Shown: positions 5,658 through 14,367 of the stretch, one piece after another
Position numbering within the stretch: position 1 is the first letter of the stretch
Layout of the letters: every line of letters begins with the position of its first letter
Assembly: GCA_964388085.1 (NCBI GenBank)
Contig: CAYLZW010000051.1
Span: 1-26,895, forward strand
Source of the DNA: CAYLZW01 sp964388085
GTDB taxonomy: Bacteria; Myxococcota; UBA727; CAYLZW01
DNA: 26,895 nucleotides
Reading direction: 5' to 3'
The notes under the pieces: model-generated
The model's database searches: none
What the model was told of the DNA's origin: nothing
Seen by the model: only the letters and a program-made list of their open reading frames with translations
Translations under genes and position numbers: made by a program

Positions 5658-7421
5658 CTACAGCGACTCGCCCGCCAGCGGGAACACCGGGTTGATGTCG
5701 ACGGGGATGCCGTCGAGGCCGGCCAGCGCCTTCTCCATGGGCGGCGTCATGACGCCGTACTTGGCGAGCAGCGCCTCGGCCGCGGCCTTGTCACCGTTGT
5801 GCTGCAGCACGCACAGATCGGTGACGAGGGTCTCGACGGCCTTCTCGAGCTTCGGCAGATCGACGTGGAAGCGGCCGGTCTTCTCGTCGAAGGTGGCGCC
5901 GCCCGCCTCGAGCATGCGGTTGATCTGCAGCGCGGCGCCCTGCCCGTGCGCCTCCGCGACGCCAAAGCGGACGCTGCGGAACAGGCCCGCGAAGTAGGAC
6001 ACCAGCAGCTTCTCGCGCAGGGCCTTCGGCAGCTCCTTCTTCTCGATGAGGAAGAGGATGTTGTACGCGCCCATGACGTCGGCCTTGGCCTCCTCGATGG
6101 CGGAGTAGGTCTCCTCGAGCGCGATGCGCACGTCCACCTTCTTGCCGTCCTTCTCGGTGAAGGCCGGGCCGAGGCTGTGGCTCAGCTCGTGGAAGAGCAC
6201 CTCGTTGAAGAACGCCTCGCCCGACAGGTGCTGGAGCTGATCGGCGGCGAGGATGCGCTCGCCGATGGGCTTCATGATGGTGTCGAACTTGGTCTCGATG
6301 GCGTTTCGCAAGAGCACCTTCTTGGCGCCCTTCTCGGCGCGAACGCGCTCGTCGTTCGGCAGGTTGAAGGCGATGGTCTGCACGCTCTTGCGCGCGTCGC
6401 CCGAGGTGAACACGAGGTCGACGACGCGGATGGGGCTCTCGGCGCCGCGCTTCACCTTCATGTGCTTCGGGATGGGCAGGTGCTGCTCCATGGCGGGCAG
6501 CAGCTCCTTGTAGCGCGCCAGCTTCTTCGACGCTTCTGGATCCGTCACAGTAACGAAAGACTCGAACGCTGCCTTGTAGGCGAACAGGCCATCCTCATAG
6601 ACCTCGTAGGGTCCGATGGTGACCTCGACGAGGCTGTCCGTGTCCATCCAGTCCTTGTCGCTCTGGTAGTAGTCATCCGAGAGGAACGCGTCGGCGCGGC
6701 TGTTCAGGAACTTCGCCAGCGACTTGTTCTTGGTCAGCTTCGCGGCGGCCTTCAGCTTCTCGGCGGCAGGCTTCAGCCACTCTGCGTAGGCCTCGCTGTA
6801 GGGGACGGTGACCAGCTCGTCGCCCGCGCGCGAGACGACCGTGAACAGCCCCTCGATGGCCGCCTTCTGCTCGGGGTGCGCGGCCACGTACGCCTGCAGC
6901 TGCTCCTTGGTGATGTCCTCGGGATAGAAGCCGGCGCCGGGCGGATGCGGGAAGTCCACCGCGAAGGGCTCGTGGTGCTGCTGGCGATCCCAGGGGCCGC
7001 GGTGCATGCGCGCGTACTCGAGCGCGAGCTTCGCGACCGCCGCGTCCTCCCCTTCGGCCGCCTTCGAGAGCGCGGCGAACAGCTCGGGGTTGCCCGCCCA
7101 CGCCTGTCGGTCGAACACGGGGTCGAGGAGCCTCGAGGCCTCGATGATCTCCTGCAGCGCGGCCTTCTCGCTCTCGGGCAGCTTCGAGATGTCGGCCGTG
7201 AGCTCGACGCGCGCGTAGCGCGACAGGCGCTCTTTCCAGGCGCCCTCGTCGATCCGCGCCCACGCCGGACGCTGCTCAGCCGCGGCCGGAGCGGGCGCCG
7301 TCGTCGTGGCGGGTCCGGGGTCGGCGGCCTTCGTGGCGTTCTTGTCCGACGCACAGGCGGACGCGGTCAAGGTGGCGACGGCGAACGACGTCGCGGCGGT
7401 AGCGAGTGCGATCTTCTTCAT
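5658..7421 (-). CDS. M49-like metallopeptidase lipoprotein (dipeptidyl-peptidase III family)
   Basis: 587 residues, ATG 7421 with AGGAG upstream. The signal contains LTASAC-A (Cys23), so it is probably lipidated and exported, followed by an Ala/Pro linker to about residue 50. The zinc site is HELSH (411-415) in FNEVLFHELSHSLGPAF, with the second motif EEAKAD (443-448) and the downstream GRFHVDLPKLEKAVETLV segment. HExxH followed by EExxAD/E about 30 residues later, in a protein of this size, is the M49 pattern. Classical members carry HExxxH with an extra residue; some bacterial ones have the five-residue form, as here. The substrate is unknown; family members remove dipeptides or act on other small molecules. 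It lies 66 bases downstream of the large surface lipoprotein gene on the same strand. Confidence 0.85.
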   Translation of the reverse strand: MKKIALATAATSFAVATLTASACASDKNATKAADPGPATTTAPAPAAAEQRPAWARIDEGAWKERLSRYARVELTADISKLPESEKAALQEIIEASRLLDPVFDRQAWAGNPELFAALSKAAEGEDAAVAKLALEYARMHRGPWDRQQHHEPFAVDFPHPPGAGFYPEDITKEQLQAYVAAHPEQKAAIEGLFTVVSRAGDELVTVPYSEAYAEWLKPAAEKLKAAAKLTKNKSLAKFLNSRADAFLSDDYYQSDKDWMDTDSLVEVTIGPYEVYEDGLFAYKAAFESFVTVTDPEASKKLARYKELLPAMEQHLPIPKHMKVKRGAESPIRVVDLVFTSGDARKSVQTIAFNLPNDERVRAEKGAKKVLLRNAIETKFDTIMKPIGERILAADQLQHLSGEAFFNEVLFHELSHSLGPAFTEKDGKKVDVRIALEETYSAIEEAKADVMGAYNILFLIEKKELPKALREKLLVSYFAGLFRSVRFGVAEAHGQGAALQINRMLEAGGATFDEKTGRFHVDLPKLEKAVETLVTDLCVLQHNGDKAAAEALLAKYGVMTPPMEKALAGLDGIPVDINPVFPLAGESL

Positions 7422-7458
7422 GGGCGGCTCCTAACGAGGGTCTGGGCGAGCGTCCACC

Positions 7459-7477
7459 AGGGACGTCGCCCGTCCCT
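7459..7477 (-). terminator. Hairpin between the FG-GAP lipoprotein and M49-like genes
   Basis: AGGGACG and CGTCCCT form a perfect 7-bp stem around a 5-base loop, 11 bases after the large lipoprotein stop. No T-run follows, so it is at best a weak or Rho-assisted terminator, or an mRNA-processing hairpin within an operon. Confidence 0.35.
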
Positions 7478-7487
7478 CGCGGGCCTA

Positions 7488-10400
7488 TCACTCACAGGCC
7501 GCGCTCGCGATGCGGAAACCGGGCAGCGCGCCGATGGACGACGGCGGCATCAGCGTGCCGAGCTCGCCGACGAGCGCCTCCACGTAGGCGTGCTGGTTCC
7601 ACAGGCCGCGCGCGTGCGTCCAGCTGACGCCGGAGTTCGAGAGCGCGTCGAGGCCGTCGGCGGTGCCGAGCTGCGGCTCGTTCGAGCCCGCGAGCACGTT
7701 CGCGTGTCCGTCGTTGTCGATGTCGGCGACGGTGATGGTCTCCATCATGGTGACGCTGCGGCGGGCCGCGTCATAGATGTCGTCGCCGAGCGCGTCGTAC
7801 ACCCACACGTTGCTCTCGTCGCTATAGGTGACGTTCACCTTGCCGTCGGACTCGAAGTCGAAGCCGATGGGGCCGCTCGCGCCCGTGAAGTCGCCGATGG
7901 GCGCGCGCCAGAGCTCGTTCAGCGACGCGTCGTACACGATCAGCACCTCGGTGTTCGCCACCGCGATCTCGAGGCCGGGCTGGCCGTTCACCTCCATGAT
8001 CGCGGGGTTCGTCGGGATGGGGTTGCAGTCCTCCTCCGCCTCGGGGTCGCTGGCGGGCACGCACTCGTCCGGCATGCTCATGTGCGTCGGCGGCAGCTTC
8101 GGCGTCGTGAGGTCCGCGCCCGTCATACCGTCGACGACATACAGCTTGCTCGAGCGCAGCACCACCTCGTTGAAGCCGTCCCCGTCGAGGTCCGCTACCG
8201 CCGGCAGCGCGTCGTAGATGTCGTCTCGGTTCCAGAGCACGCTGCCGTCGTTCCGATAGGCGGTGCGGCCCGCGACCAGCTCGAGGCCGGGTTGTCCGTC
8301 GAGCTCGGCGAACACGCTGACGGGCCCATGTCCCGTGGAGCCCGTGCCCTCGCCGCCCGCCCACAGCAGGCTGCCGTTGTGGTCGTAGACGTGGTCGCCG
8401 ACCGCGATCTCGCCGAAGCCGTCACCGTCGATGTCGGCCACCGCGATGCCGCCGGTGTCCTCGAGCTCGTCGCTGCTGCGCGTCCACTCGTCGCTCTTCC
8501 ACTTGAAGGTGCCGTCGTGCTCGAACGCGATGAGCTGCCCGTAGGCGAACTTGCCGTTGAGCTTCGGTCCGTTCTCGATGGTCTCGACGCCCTCGAGCAC
8601 CACGTACGACTGGCCGATGATCTCGACCAGGCCATCGGCGTCGATGTCGGCCAGCGCCAGGTTCACCGACGAGTTCAGGCGGTGCTCCTCGTTCGTGTTC
8701 GTGAACACCTCGGCGCCGGTCGCGCCGTCCACCGCGCGCAGCACGCCGGGGACGGGATCGTTCACGTGATCGGTGTCGGTGATGCCGGGGAAGTCGTCGT
8801 GGTTGAAGCTGATGAACACCACGCGCGGCATGTCGTCTCGCGTCACGCGGCCGTCCCCGGTGGTGTCCTCGAGGCGCGAGACCAGCGGTGTCACCCACAC
8901 CTGCTTGGAGGCCGGCAGCGTCGTGCCGCCCTCCCAGTGCCAGACCACATCGGGCGTGAACGCCTGCGGCGTCGGGCACACCGGCAGCGTGTTCATGGCG
9001 CCCTCGCCGACGACGCCGACGCTGAGCGGCGCGCCCGTGCAGCCGTTGGCTCCCATCAGGAGGCTGCCGTTGTCGACGCCGGCACCGGCCGGGGTGTAGC
9101 GCACGACGACGACGCCGACGCCCCCGGCCGCGATCGACGCCGGCGCGGACACGACCTCGAAGGGGGCGGCGATGGACGGCGACACGGTCACGGCCGACAC
9201 GCCGGGGTTCTGGCACGTGAGCGCGCGCACCAGCGAGAGGCCCACGGGGGTGACGCCGAAGTCGAGCGGCAGCGGTGTACACACGAGGCCCTGACAGTCG
9301 TCGCCGTTGGCGACCAGCGGAACAGGCACCGCCGGGTCGTCGGGATCGTCCGACAGCACCTCGAGGGCGCCGTACATGGCCGCACCCGCCGACGCGATGC
9401 CCGCGTTGGTGGGCGCCGCGCGCACGGTGACGCTCACGGTGACGCCGGCGTCGAGCATCCGCGGCAGCGCCGGCGTGGTCTCGATCGAGAAGTCGGGGTG
9501 CGTGCCGCCGCGCAGCGAGAGGCCCCGCAGCTCGAGCGGGGCCGAGCCACAGTTCGCGATCTGCACGGTCTCGTCCGCGCTGGCGCCGACGTTGACGCTG
9601 CCGAAGTCGACGCTCGTCGGGGAGACGCAGATGGCCGGCGGCACGCCGTTACCGAGCAGCGGGACGTCGAGGGTCTGCGACGGGTTGCCGAGGCCCATCT
9701 CGTTGAAGGTGGCGCGCAGGTTGCCCTGCAGCGTCCCGTTCGCCGTCGGCCGGAACGTGACGCGCGCGCTCGCCGTGCCGCCGGGCGAGACGAAGGTGCC
9801 GATGAAGGGGAACAGGCTCGCGATGACGCCGAAGTCCGGCGCTCCCGTCGTTAGCGTGAGGCTCTTCAGCGAGCAGCCCTCCGTGCCGACGTTGGTGAAG
9901 GTGACCTCGCGCTCGCTGGTGCGGTTGAGCGGCTGGTTGCCGAAGTTCACCGCCGAGGGCGCGGCTTGCAGCATGCACGGCTGCGGCTCGACGCTGAGCC
10001 CCTCGAGCGGGACCTCGATGCTCGGTCGCACGGGATCGCTGGAGGTGACGTCGAGGAAGCCGTTCTCGGCGCCGGCGGCGCTCGCCGGCGCGTAGCTCAC
10101 GGAGACGGTGACGAGGTCGCCCGGCGCCAGCGCGGCAGGCAGGGTCACGCCCGTCAGATCCACCGCGAAGGAGCCCGCCGGCGCGCGCACGGCGATGCCG
10201 TCGAGCGTGCAGTCGAGCTCGCCCGCGTTGCGCACGACGAGCTGCTGCGTCGACGAGAAGCCGCTGGCGACGGTGCCGAAGGAGAGCGCGCTCGGCACGA
10301 CGAGCAGGCGGCACGAGGGCTCCCGCACGCCGACGCCCTCGAGGCCCACCTGGTACGCCTGTCCGCTCGGGTCGTCGGTCGTGACGGTGAGGAGGCCCGC

Positions 10401-11165
10401 GTTGTTGGTGGCGAAGGACCACGTGCGCTCGACGTCGGGCGTGAAGCTGACGGGGATGCTGAGCACCTCCCCCGGCGGGAGGGACGTGCCCGCGGGGGGC
10501 GCCTCGAAGGCGAAGGGCGGGAACGCATCGCCCGCGACGACGTCCGCGATGGTGATCGGACGCGTACCGCAGGACTCGAGCGTCACCGTGTCCTCCTTGG
10601 TGTCACCGAGGAAAACCGCACCGAAGTCGATGGACGGCGTGCTCGTACACAGCCGCGGCGCGTCGCCCTGCCCGACCACGAGCGCGCGCAGGACCGGGTT
10701 CACCTCGTCGTCGCTGTGCACCTCGACGATGGCGCAGGCGGGAGTGCCGTCGGTCGGCTGAAAGCTGACGACGACGTCCTTCCCGGCGGGGGCGTCCGCT
10801 TCGGTGGCGCGCCCCGGCAGCGCGAAGGCCTGGCTCGGCTCGTCGACGTGAAACGCCGCGGACACCGAGGGGCACAGCGCCGGATCGCTCGCGAGCACCA
10901 CCTGCGACACGTTCAGCGTGGCGCCGCCGACGTTCTGCACCGCGAAGCGCGCGCCGCCGCCGGCGCCGACCGCGTGCACGCCGACGTCGATCTCGAGGAG
11001 CTCGAGCGGTGGGGCCTCCTGCTGCTGGTACACGAGCTTCGCCGACGGCTCGGGGATGACGTTCAGGTCGGGGCCGCACTCGCAGCTGACGACGACGAGC
11101 ATCGACAACAACAGCGAGAGCCGCAGGTGCCGACGGCGCATGGGAACGTGCAGGAGGGTGTGCAT
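7488..11165 (-). CDS. Large surface lipoprotein with ASH/choice-of-anchor D repeats and FG-GAP/VCBS repeats
   Basis: 1225 residues from ATG 11165 (GGAG 6 bases upstream). The open frame extends further but lacks a signal peptide there. A lipoprotein signal ends VVSC-E (Cys28). Residues about 40-870 hold at least six ASH-like/choice-of-anchor D repeats, marked by recurring SIDFGAVFLGDTKEDTVTL, LSFGTVASGFSSTQQLVVRN, VNFGNQPLNRTSEREVTFTN and VDFGSVNVGASADETVQIAN. The C-terminal about 350 residues contain FG-GAP/VCBS blades with calcium-type loops: DIDADGLVEI, DIDGDGFGEIAVGD, DLDGDGFNEVVLRS, DFESDGKVNV and DIDNDGHANVLAGS. It begins this section with TGDGRVTRDDMP. Proteins of this build are abundant in myxobacteria and are thought to be cell-surface adhesive or scaffold proteins. 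Specific ligand unknown. Confidence 0.9.
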   Translation of the reverse strand: MHTLLHVPMRRRHLRLSLLLSMLVVVSCECGPDLNVIPEPSAKLVYQQQEAPPLELLEIDVGVHAVGAGGGARFAVQNVGGATLNVSQVVLASDPALCPSVSAAFHVDEPSQAFALPGRATEADAPAGKDVVVSFQPTDGTPACAIVEVHSDDEVNPVLRALVVGQGDAPRLCTSTPSIDFGAVFLGDTKEDTVTLESCGTRPITIADVVAGDAFPPFAFEAPPAGTSLPPGEVLSIPVSFTPDVERTWSFATNNAGLLTVTTDDPSGQAYQVGLEGVGVREPSCRLLVVPSALSFGTVASGFSSTQQLVVRNAGELDCTLDGIAVRAPAGSFAVDLTGVTLPAALAPGDLVTVSVSYAPASAAGAENGFLDVTSSDPVRPSIEVPLEGLSVEPQPCMLQAAPSAVNFGNQPLNRTSEREVTFTNVGTEGCSLKSLTLTTGAPDFGVIASLFPFIGTFVSPGGTASARVTFRPTANGTLQGNLRATFNEMGLGNPSQTLDVPLLGNGVPPAICVSPTSVDFGSVNVGASADETVQIANCGSAPLELRGLSLRGGTHPDFSIETTPALPRMLDAGVTVSVTVRAAPTNAGIASAGAAMYGALEVLSDDPDDPAVPVPLVANGDDCQGLVCTPLPLDFGVTPVGLSLVRALTCQNPGVSAVTVSPSIAAPFEVVSAPASIAAGGVGVVVVRYTPAGAGVDNGSLLMGANGCTGAPLSVGVVGEGAMNTLPVCPTPQAFTPDVVWHWEGGTTLPASKQVWVTPLVSRLEDTTGDGRVTRDDMPRVVFISFNHDDFPGITDTDHVNDPVPGVLRAVDGATGAEVFTNTNEEHRLNSSVNLALADIDADGLVEIIGQSYVVLEGVETIENGPKLNGKFAYGQLIAFEHDGTFKWKSDEWTRSSDELEDTGGIAVADIDGDGFGEIAVGDHVYDHNGSLLWAGGEGTGSTGHGPVSVFAELDGQPGLELVAGRTAYRNDGSVLWNRDDIYDALPAVADLDGDGFNEVVLRSSKLYVVDGMTGADLTTPKLPPTHMSMPDECVPASDPEAEEDCNPIPTNPAIMEVNGQPGLEIAVANTEVLIVYDASLNELWRAPIGDFTGASGPIGFDFESDGKVNVTYSDESNVWVYDALGDDIYDAARRSVTMMETITVADIDNDGHANVLAGSNEPQLGTADGLDALSNSGVSWTHARGLWNQHAYVEALVGELGTLMPPSSIGALPGFRIASAACE

Positions 11166-11240
11166 GAGGAGCTCCGCGCGGAGAGATGGACCCTGCGCGT
11201 AGGGCGCCCCGCGGGCTCCTTCAATGGCCTTGCAGACGCG

Positions 11241-11255
11241 TTTGTCGACGACAAA
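11241..11255. promoter_or_regulatory. Candidate operator palindrome between divergent lipoprotein genes
   Basis: TTTGTCG-A-CGACAAA is a perfect 7-bp inverted repeat with a one-base centre, and is markedly AT-richer than its surroundings. It lies in the 254-bp gap (11166-11419) between the large lipoprotein gene and the divergent small lipoprotein gene, 75 bases upstream of the former. A dimeric regulator could bind here. No regulator gene adjoins it. Confidence 0.4.
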
Positions 11256-11419
11256 GGGCCGCGCCGCGTCGTAACCAATGGCTACCGCCGCGGACCCTGG
11301 GTTAGCGAACGTGACGGGCCCGAGGCGTTCCATCGCGCACGGGCTGCGCGAGCGAGAGCGGGCGGGGTCGAGGAGGGCGCCTCTGTCGGGAGCGACCCGT
11401 TCCGTGGCATGGTCGCGCC

Positions 11420-12052
11420 ATGCGCAGCCTGTCGTCGTCGTGCCTCCTCGCACCGCTGTCCCTCGTGCTCGCCTGCAGCGAGCCGGCCGCGCCGCTGGAC
11501 GGCCCCACGACAGCGACAAAGACCCCTGCGCCCGCGCAGGCCAACGCCGCGGAGGCGGCGGCGCAGGCGACGGCAGCCAAAGGGGCGGGTGTGCTGAGGA
11601 CCGTGCACTTCCCGGGCGGTGACCTGTCGCTGCCGGTGGCGTGGGGACCGAAGGTGCGCGAGGAGTCGGCGATGACCGCCGTCCACGTCATGCCTGCCGT
11701 CGGCATGACGTGCGACCTCGCGATCCTCGTGGGACACGGCACCCAGAAGCAGGCGGAGGAGTACCTCGCCGCGGGCGCCAACGCGTACAACGGTGACACC
11801 GCGCGAGCGCCCGCCATCGAGGTCGGCGGGCACGCGTTTCAAGGCATTCGCGTCACCAAGCCGAAGGCCCTCCCCGGCGCCGAAGACGCCGTCGTCGAGG
11901 TGTACGCGGCGATCACGGGCGAGGACCTCGTCGGCATCGGCGTCACCCGCCTCGAGCAGAAGCCGAGCCTCGACGAGGGGCGCACCGCGTGTCTGCAGGC
12001 GTTCGCGCAGCTCACGTCGCGCTTGCCGGGGCCGAAGCCGACCCCTCGCTGA
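11420..12052 (+). CDS. Small lipoprotein of unknown function
   Basis: 210 residues from ATG 11420. The signal reads RSLSSSCLLAPLSLVLAC-S with a good lipobox. An Ala/Thr/Pro linker to about residue 55 precedes a domain with TVHFPGGDLSLPVAWGPKVR, MTCDLAILVGHGTQKQAEEYLAAGANAYNG (broken by several Gly), HAFQGIRVTKPKALPGAEDAVVEVYAAITGEDLVGIGVTR. The domain resembles the small periplasmic alpha/beta proteins often seen as hypothetical lipoproteins in myxobacteria. I do not recognise a named family. It is divergent from the large FG-GAP lipoprotein and convergent with the DUF6986 gene. Confidence 0.78.
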   Translation: MRSLSSSCLLAPLSLVLACSEPAAPLDGPTTATKTPAPAQANAAEAAAQATAAKGAGVLRTVHFPGGDLSLPVAWGPKVREESAMTAVHVMPAVGMTCDLAILVGHGTQKQAEEYLAAGANAYNGDTARAPAIEVGGHAFQGIRVTKPKALPGAEDAVVEVYAAITGEDLVGIGVTRLEQKPSLDEGRTACLQAFAQLTSRLPGPKPTPR

Positions 12053-12077
12053 CCCTCGCCGCCGTCAGGCTCTCGAC

Positions 12078-12100
12078 GCCCGGCCTACTCTCCGCCGGGC
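12078..12100. terminator. Hairpin between convergent genes
   Basis: GCCCGGC and GCCGGGC form a perfect 7-bp stem around a 9-base loop, overlapping the stop codon of the DUF6986 gene and 25 bases after the small lipoprotein stop. The position between convergent genes suits termination, but there is no T-run on either side. Confidence 0.35.
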
Positions 12101-13452
12101 CGACGCGCCATGGATGAGTCGGGCGCCGCGCTCGACGACACGCTGGAGCGCGCGAGCAGCGGCGCCAGCGAGCCTGCCTGCCGGAGCGCGTCGTCGACGC
12201 CCGCCCTCCGGAGCTCGTCGTCGTTCAACGCGCCGACCGCGTGACCGCGCAGGAACGTGTGCAAGAGGCCCTGCGCGGACGCGGCGTCGTCGAACACGTG
12301 CCCTGCCCGATCCGCCGCGGCCGCGCGCGCGAGGTAGGCCGACAGGCGCCCCGCTTGCTGATCGAGATCCTCGAGGAAGAACGCGAGCACCGTCGTCCAG
12401 CGCGCGAGGAGCTGCGCCGGGTGCAGGTCCCAGCCCTGGTAGATGCCGCACGCGAGCGCCGCGCGGATGCTGGCCGCGTGCAGCCGGAGGGCGCCGGTGA
12501 CGACGTCACGGTTGTGCGCCCGCTGCCGCTCGTTCAACGCGGCCCCGCTCGACGCCCGCTGCGGTCCGATCGGCAGCACGTGCGTGGCGCCGTCCGACAC
12601 GGTCACCCCCGTCCCGGCCAGGGACAGCTTCAGGAGCAGCCGCGTCAGCTCCACGGCGGGGTGGTCACCGCGCTGGTGCGCCGCGGTGACGTCGAGCGCG
12701 CTCAGCAGATCGTAGCTGCCGACGTGGACGCTGCGCACCCGGCGCTGTCCAACGTCGACGAAGGTGCGCGCGCGCAGCTGTCCGTCGCTCGAGAGCAGCG
12801 CGCTCGGCGACTCGATCATCAGCTCGAGCGCGACGCTCCCGGCGGGCAGCCCGAGCTCACGCTCGAGGAACGACAGCGTGTCGACGAGCACCATCACCTC
12901 GCGCGGGTCCTCCACCTTCGGCAGCGTGACGGCGAAGCCCGGCAGCTCGGCGACGACGTCGCGCGCCCTGCTCAGGAACAGATCGAGCGTGCGCAGCGCC
13001 CGCGTCGCCGTGGCGCCACGGAGCGCGCGCACGCGAATGCCCACGAACGGCGGCAGCTCCCCGGCGGCGTGCGCCGCGCCGAGCTCGTCCGCGGCGCGTA
13101 CGGCGTGAGCGTCCTCCTCGTCGTCGGACACCGGACCGAGGCCGTCCTCGAAGTCGATGCGCAGGTCCTCGATGGCGCCCTGCTCGAGCTTGCGCACGAG
13201 CCGCGGGTGGACGCGCGCGGCGAGCTCGTCGTCGAGCTGAAACAGGCGCGCCAGGCTGCTCGCGTCCTGAGCGTGCTCGACGAGCGCGTCACGCGCGAGC
13301 CCGCTCAGCTTCTGCACCGTGTTGCGCGAGAAGCGCTGGGCGCCGCCGTAGAGCACGTGCGCCGGACGAGGAGAGAGCGCCGCCGGCGCCTGGATCGCGG
13401 GCAGCTCGGCGCAGAGCAGCACCCTCTGCTCCTCGTGCAGCGTCGTCTTCAT
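12085..13452 (-). CDS. DUF6986-like HpcH/HpaI aldolase / citrate-lyase-fold protein
   Basis: 455 residues; ATG 13452 with GGAGGAG upstream. The open frame runs further 5' but that part is Arg/Gly-rich and non-conserved. Recognisable segments are IEDLRIDFEDGLG (acidic metal-site region), VGIRVRALRG, AVTLPKVEDPREV, LELMIESPSALL and VHVGSYDLLSALDV. They follow the order of the CitE/HpcH pyruvate- or acyl-CoA-handling TIM barrels. Length and the long C-terminal helical part fit the DUF6986 subgroup, which in actinobacteria sits beside purine-degradation and malate synthase genes. No such neighbours are present here, so the substrate cannot be assigned. It is the last gene of a nine-gene minus-strand run. 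Confidence 0.72.
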   Translation of the reverse strand: MKTTLHEEQRVLLCAELPAIQAPAALSPRPAHVLYGGAQRFSRNTVQKLSGLARDALVEHAQDASSLARLFQLDDELAARVHPRLVRKLEQGAIEDLRIDFEDGLGPVSDDEEDAHAVRAADELGAAHAAGELPPFVGIRVRALRGATATRALRTLDLFLSRARDVVAELPGFAVTLPKVEDPREVMVLVDTLSFLERELGLPAGSVALELMIESPSALLSSDGQLRARTFVDVGQRRVRSVHVGSYDLLSALDVTAAHQRGDHPAVELTRLLLKLSLAGTGVTVSDGATHVLPIGPQRASSGAALNERQRAHNRDVVTGALRLHAASIRAALACGIYQGWDLHPAQLLARWTTVLAFFLEDLDQQAGRLSAYLARAAAADRAGHVFDDAASAQGLLHTFLRGHAVGALNDDELRRAGVDDALRQAGSLAPLLARSSVSSSAAPDSSMARRPGGE

Positions 13453-13532
13453 GGCAGCTCCTCCAGGCCCTTCCCTTAGGAACGCTAACCGCGGTCCGCG
13501 CGCGACGTCGACATAACGATGCCCCGCGGGGC

Positions 13533-14288
13533 TCAGGCCGGATGACCCGCGGCTCGGAACGGCGCCGCCCGCTCGCGCCGCTCCTCCACGCCACGCACGC
13601 GGCGGGGCCTTAGCAGGTGCACGTTCGCTTGTGCGCCGACGCACACGAGCGTGGGCTCGCGCAGCGGGATCGGCGCGCCGTCGAGGCCACCGCTCAGCTC
13701 GTCGACGTGCGCGCGCGCGAGCAGCCAGGGGCGGTGACGCACATCGGTGCGCAGGTACGCGCGGCCGCGTCGCGAGTAGGCGCCGTAGCGCTCGTGCAGC
13801 CAGGCCTCGAGGGATCCGGCGCGCGCGTAACGGGGCTCCCCGTCGACGACGGCGTCAAGCGACAGTCCCTCCCTGCTGACGCCGCTCGGCTCGACGCGCA
13901 AGCTCACGTTCGCGCCGTGTCGCTCGAAGCGCAGCTTCACCCGACGAGAGCGAATGCCGGCGCCGAGCGACTGCGCGATCGCGGGCAGCGCCTTCGAGAG
14001 GTAGGCGCCGAAGAAGTAGAGGCCCGGGCCGCCCTCGTGGGTGACGTAGGTGCGCAGGTTGAGCTGTTGGTACGCGTGCGTGCCGGGCACGGGTGGCATC
14101 GCCCGCGGCCGGGCGCCGGTGATGTTGACGACGACGAGCGAGACGAACGCGCGCTCCTGCCAGGTGTCGAGCCGGAGCGCCGGCGGCAGCAGCCCGCGCA
14201 CGGTGTCTGGTTCCACCTCCCAGTGCACGAACAGCGTCGGGCTCCAGGTCTGGCGCAACAGCCACACGCCGGGTGCGTCACTCGACAT
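13533..14288 (-). CDS. DUF2071 family protein (YqjF-like)
   Basis: 251 residues from ATG 14288 with GGAGGCGAG upstream. LRQTWSPTLFVHWEVEPD, LLPPALRLDTWQERAFVSLV and GTHAYQQLNLRTYVTHEGGPGLYFFGAYLSK are the characteristic order of DUF2071/YqjF: a W...LFxHW start, then PPxLxLDTxxGxAxVxLVxF, then ELNxRTYVxxxGxPGIYFFSLxxxxxL. Molecular role is unknown; the fold resembles acetoacetate decarboxylase-like proteins. The C-terminal PTLVCVGAQANVHLLRPRRV is usual for the family. It is co-directional with the DUF6986 gene 80 bases downstream. Confidence 0.85.
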   Translation of the reverse strand: MSSDAPGVWLLRQTWSPTLFVHWEVEPDTVRGLLPPALRLDTWQERAFVSLVVVNITGARPRAMPPVPGTHAYQQLNLRTYVTHEGGPGLYFFGAYLSKALPAIAQSLGAGIRSRRVKLRFERHGANVSLRVEPSGVSREGLSLDAVVDGEPRYARAGSLEAWLHERYGAYSRRGRAYLRTDVRHRPWLLARAHVDELSGGLDGAPIPLREPTLVCVGAQANVHLLRPRRVRGVEERRERAAPFRAAGHPA

Positions 14289-14367
14289 CTCGCCTCCGCT
14301 GCTCGACGCCGTCGCTCCTCGAGCGTCTTCCACGGAACAGTGCAGCGCCCGCGCCAGCTCGCGAAGC

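Noticed and set aside
5799..9854. 4056-base open frame on the plus strand opposite the M49-like and FG-GAP genes
   Set aside because: It is the antisense shadow of two well-supported minus-strand genes in GC-rich DNA. Its translation is Arg/Val/Leu/His-rich, with no signal peptide or domain motif.
13453..13644. Upstream extension of the DUF6986 gene to 13644
   Set aside because: The extension is Arg/Gly-rich, overlaps the DUF2071 gene end, and the ATG at 13452 has a strong ribosome site.
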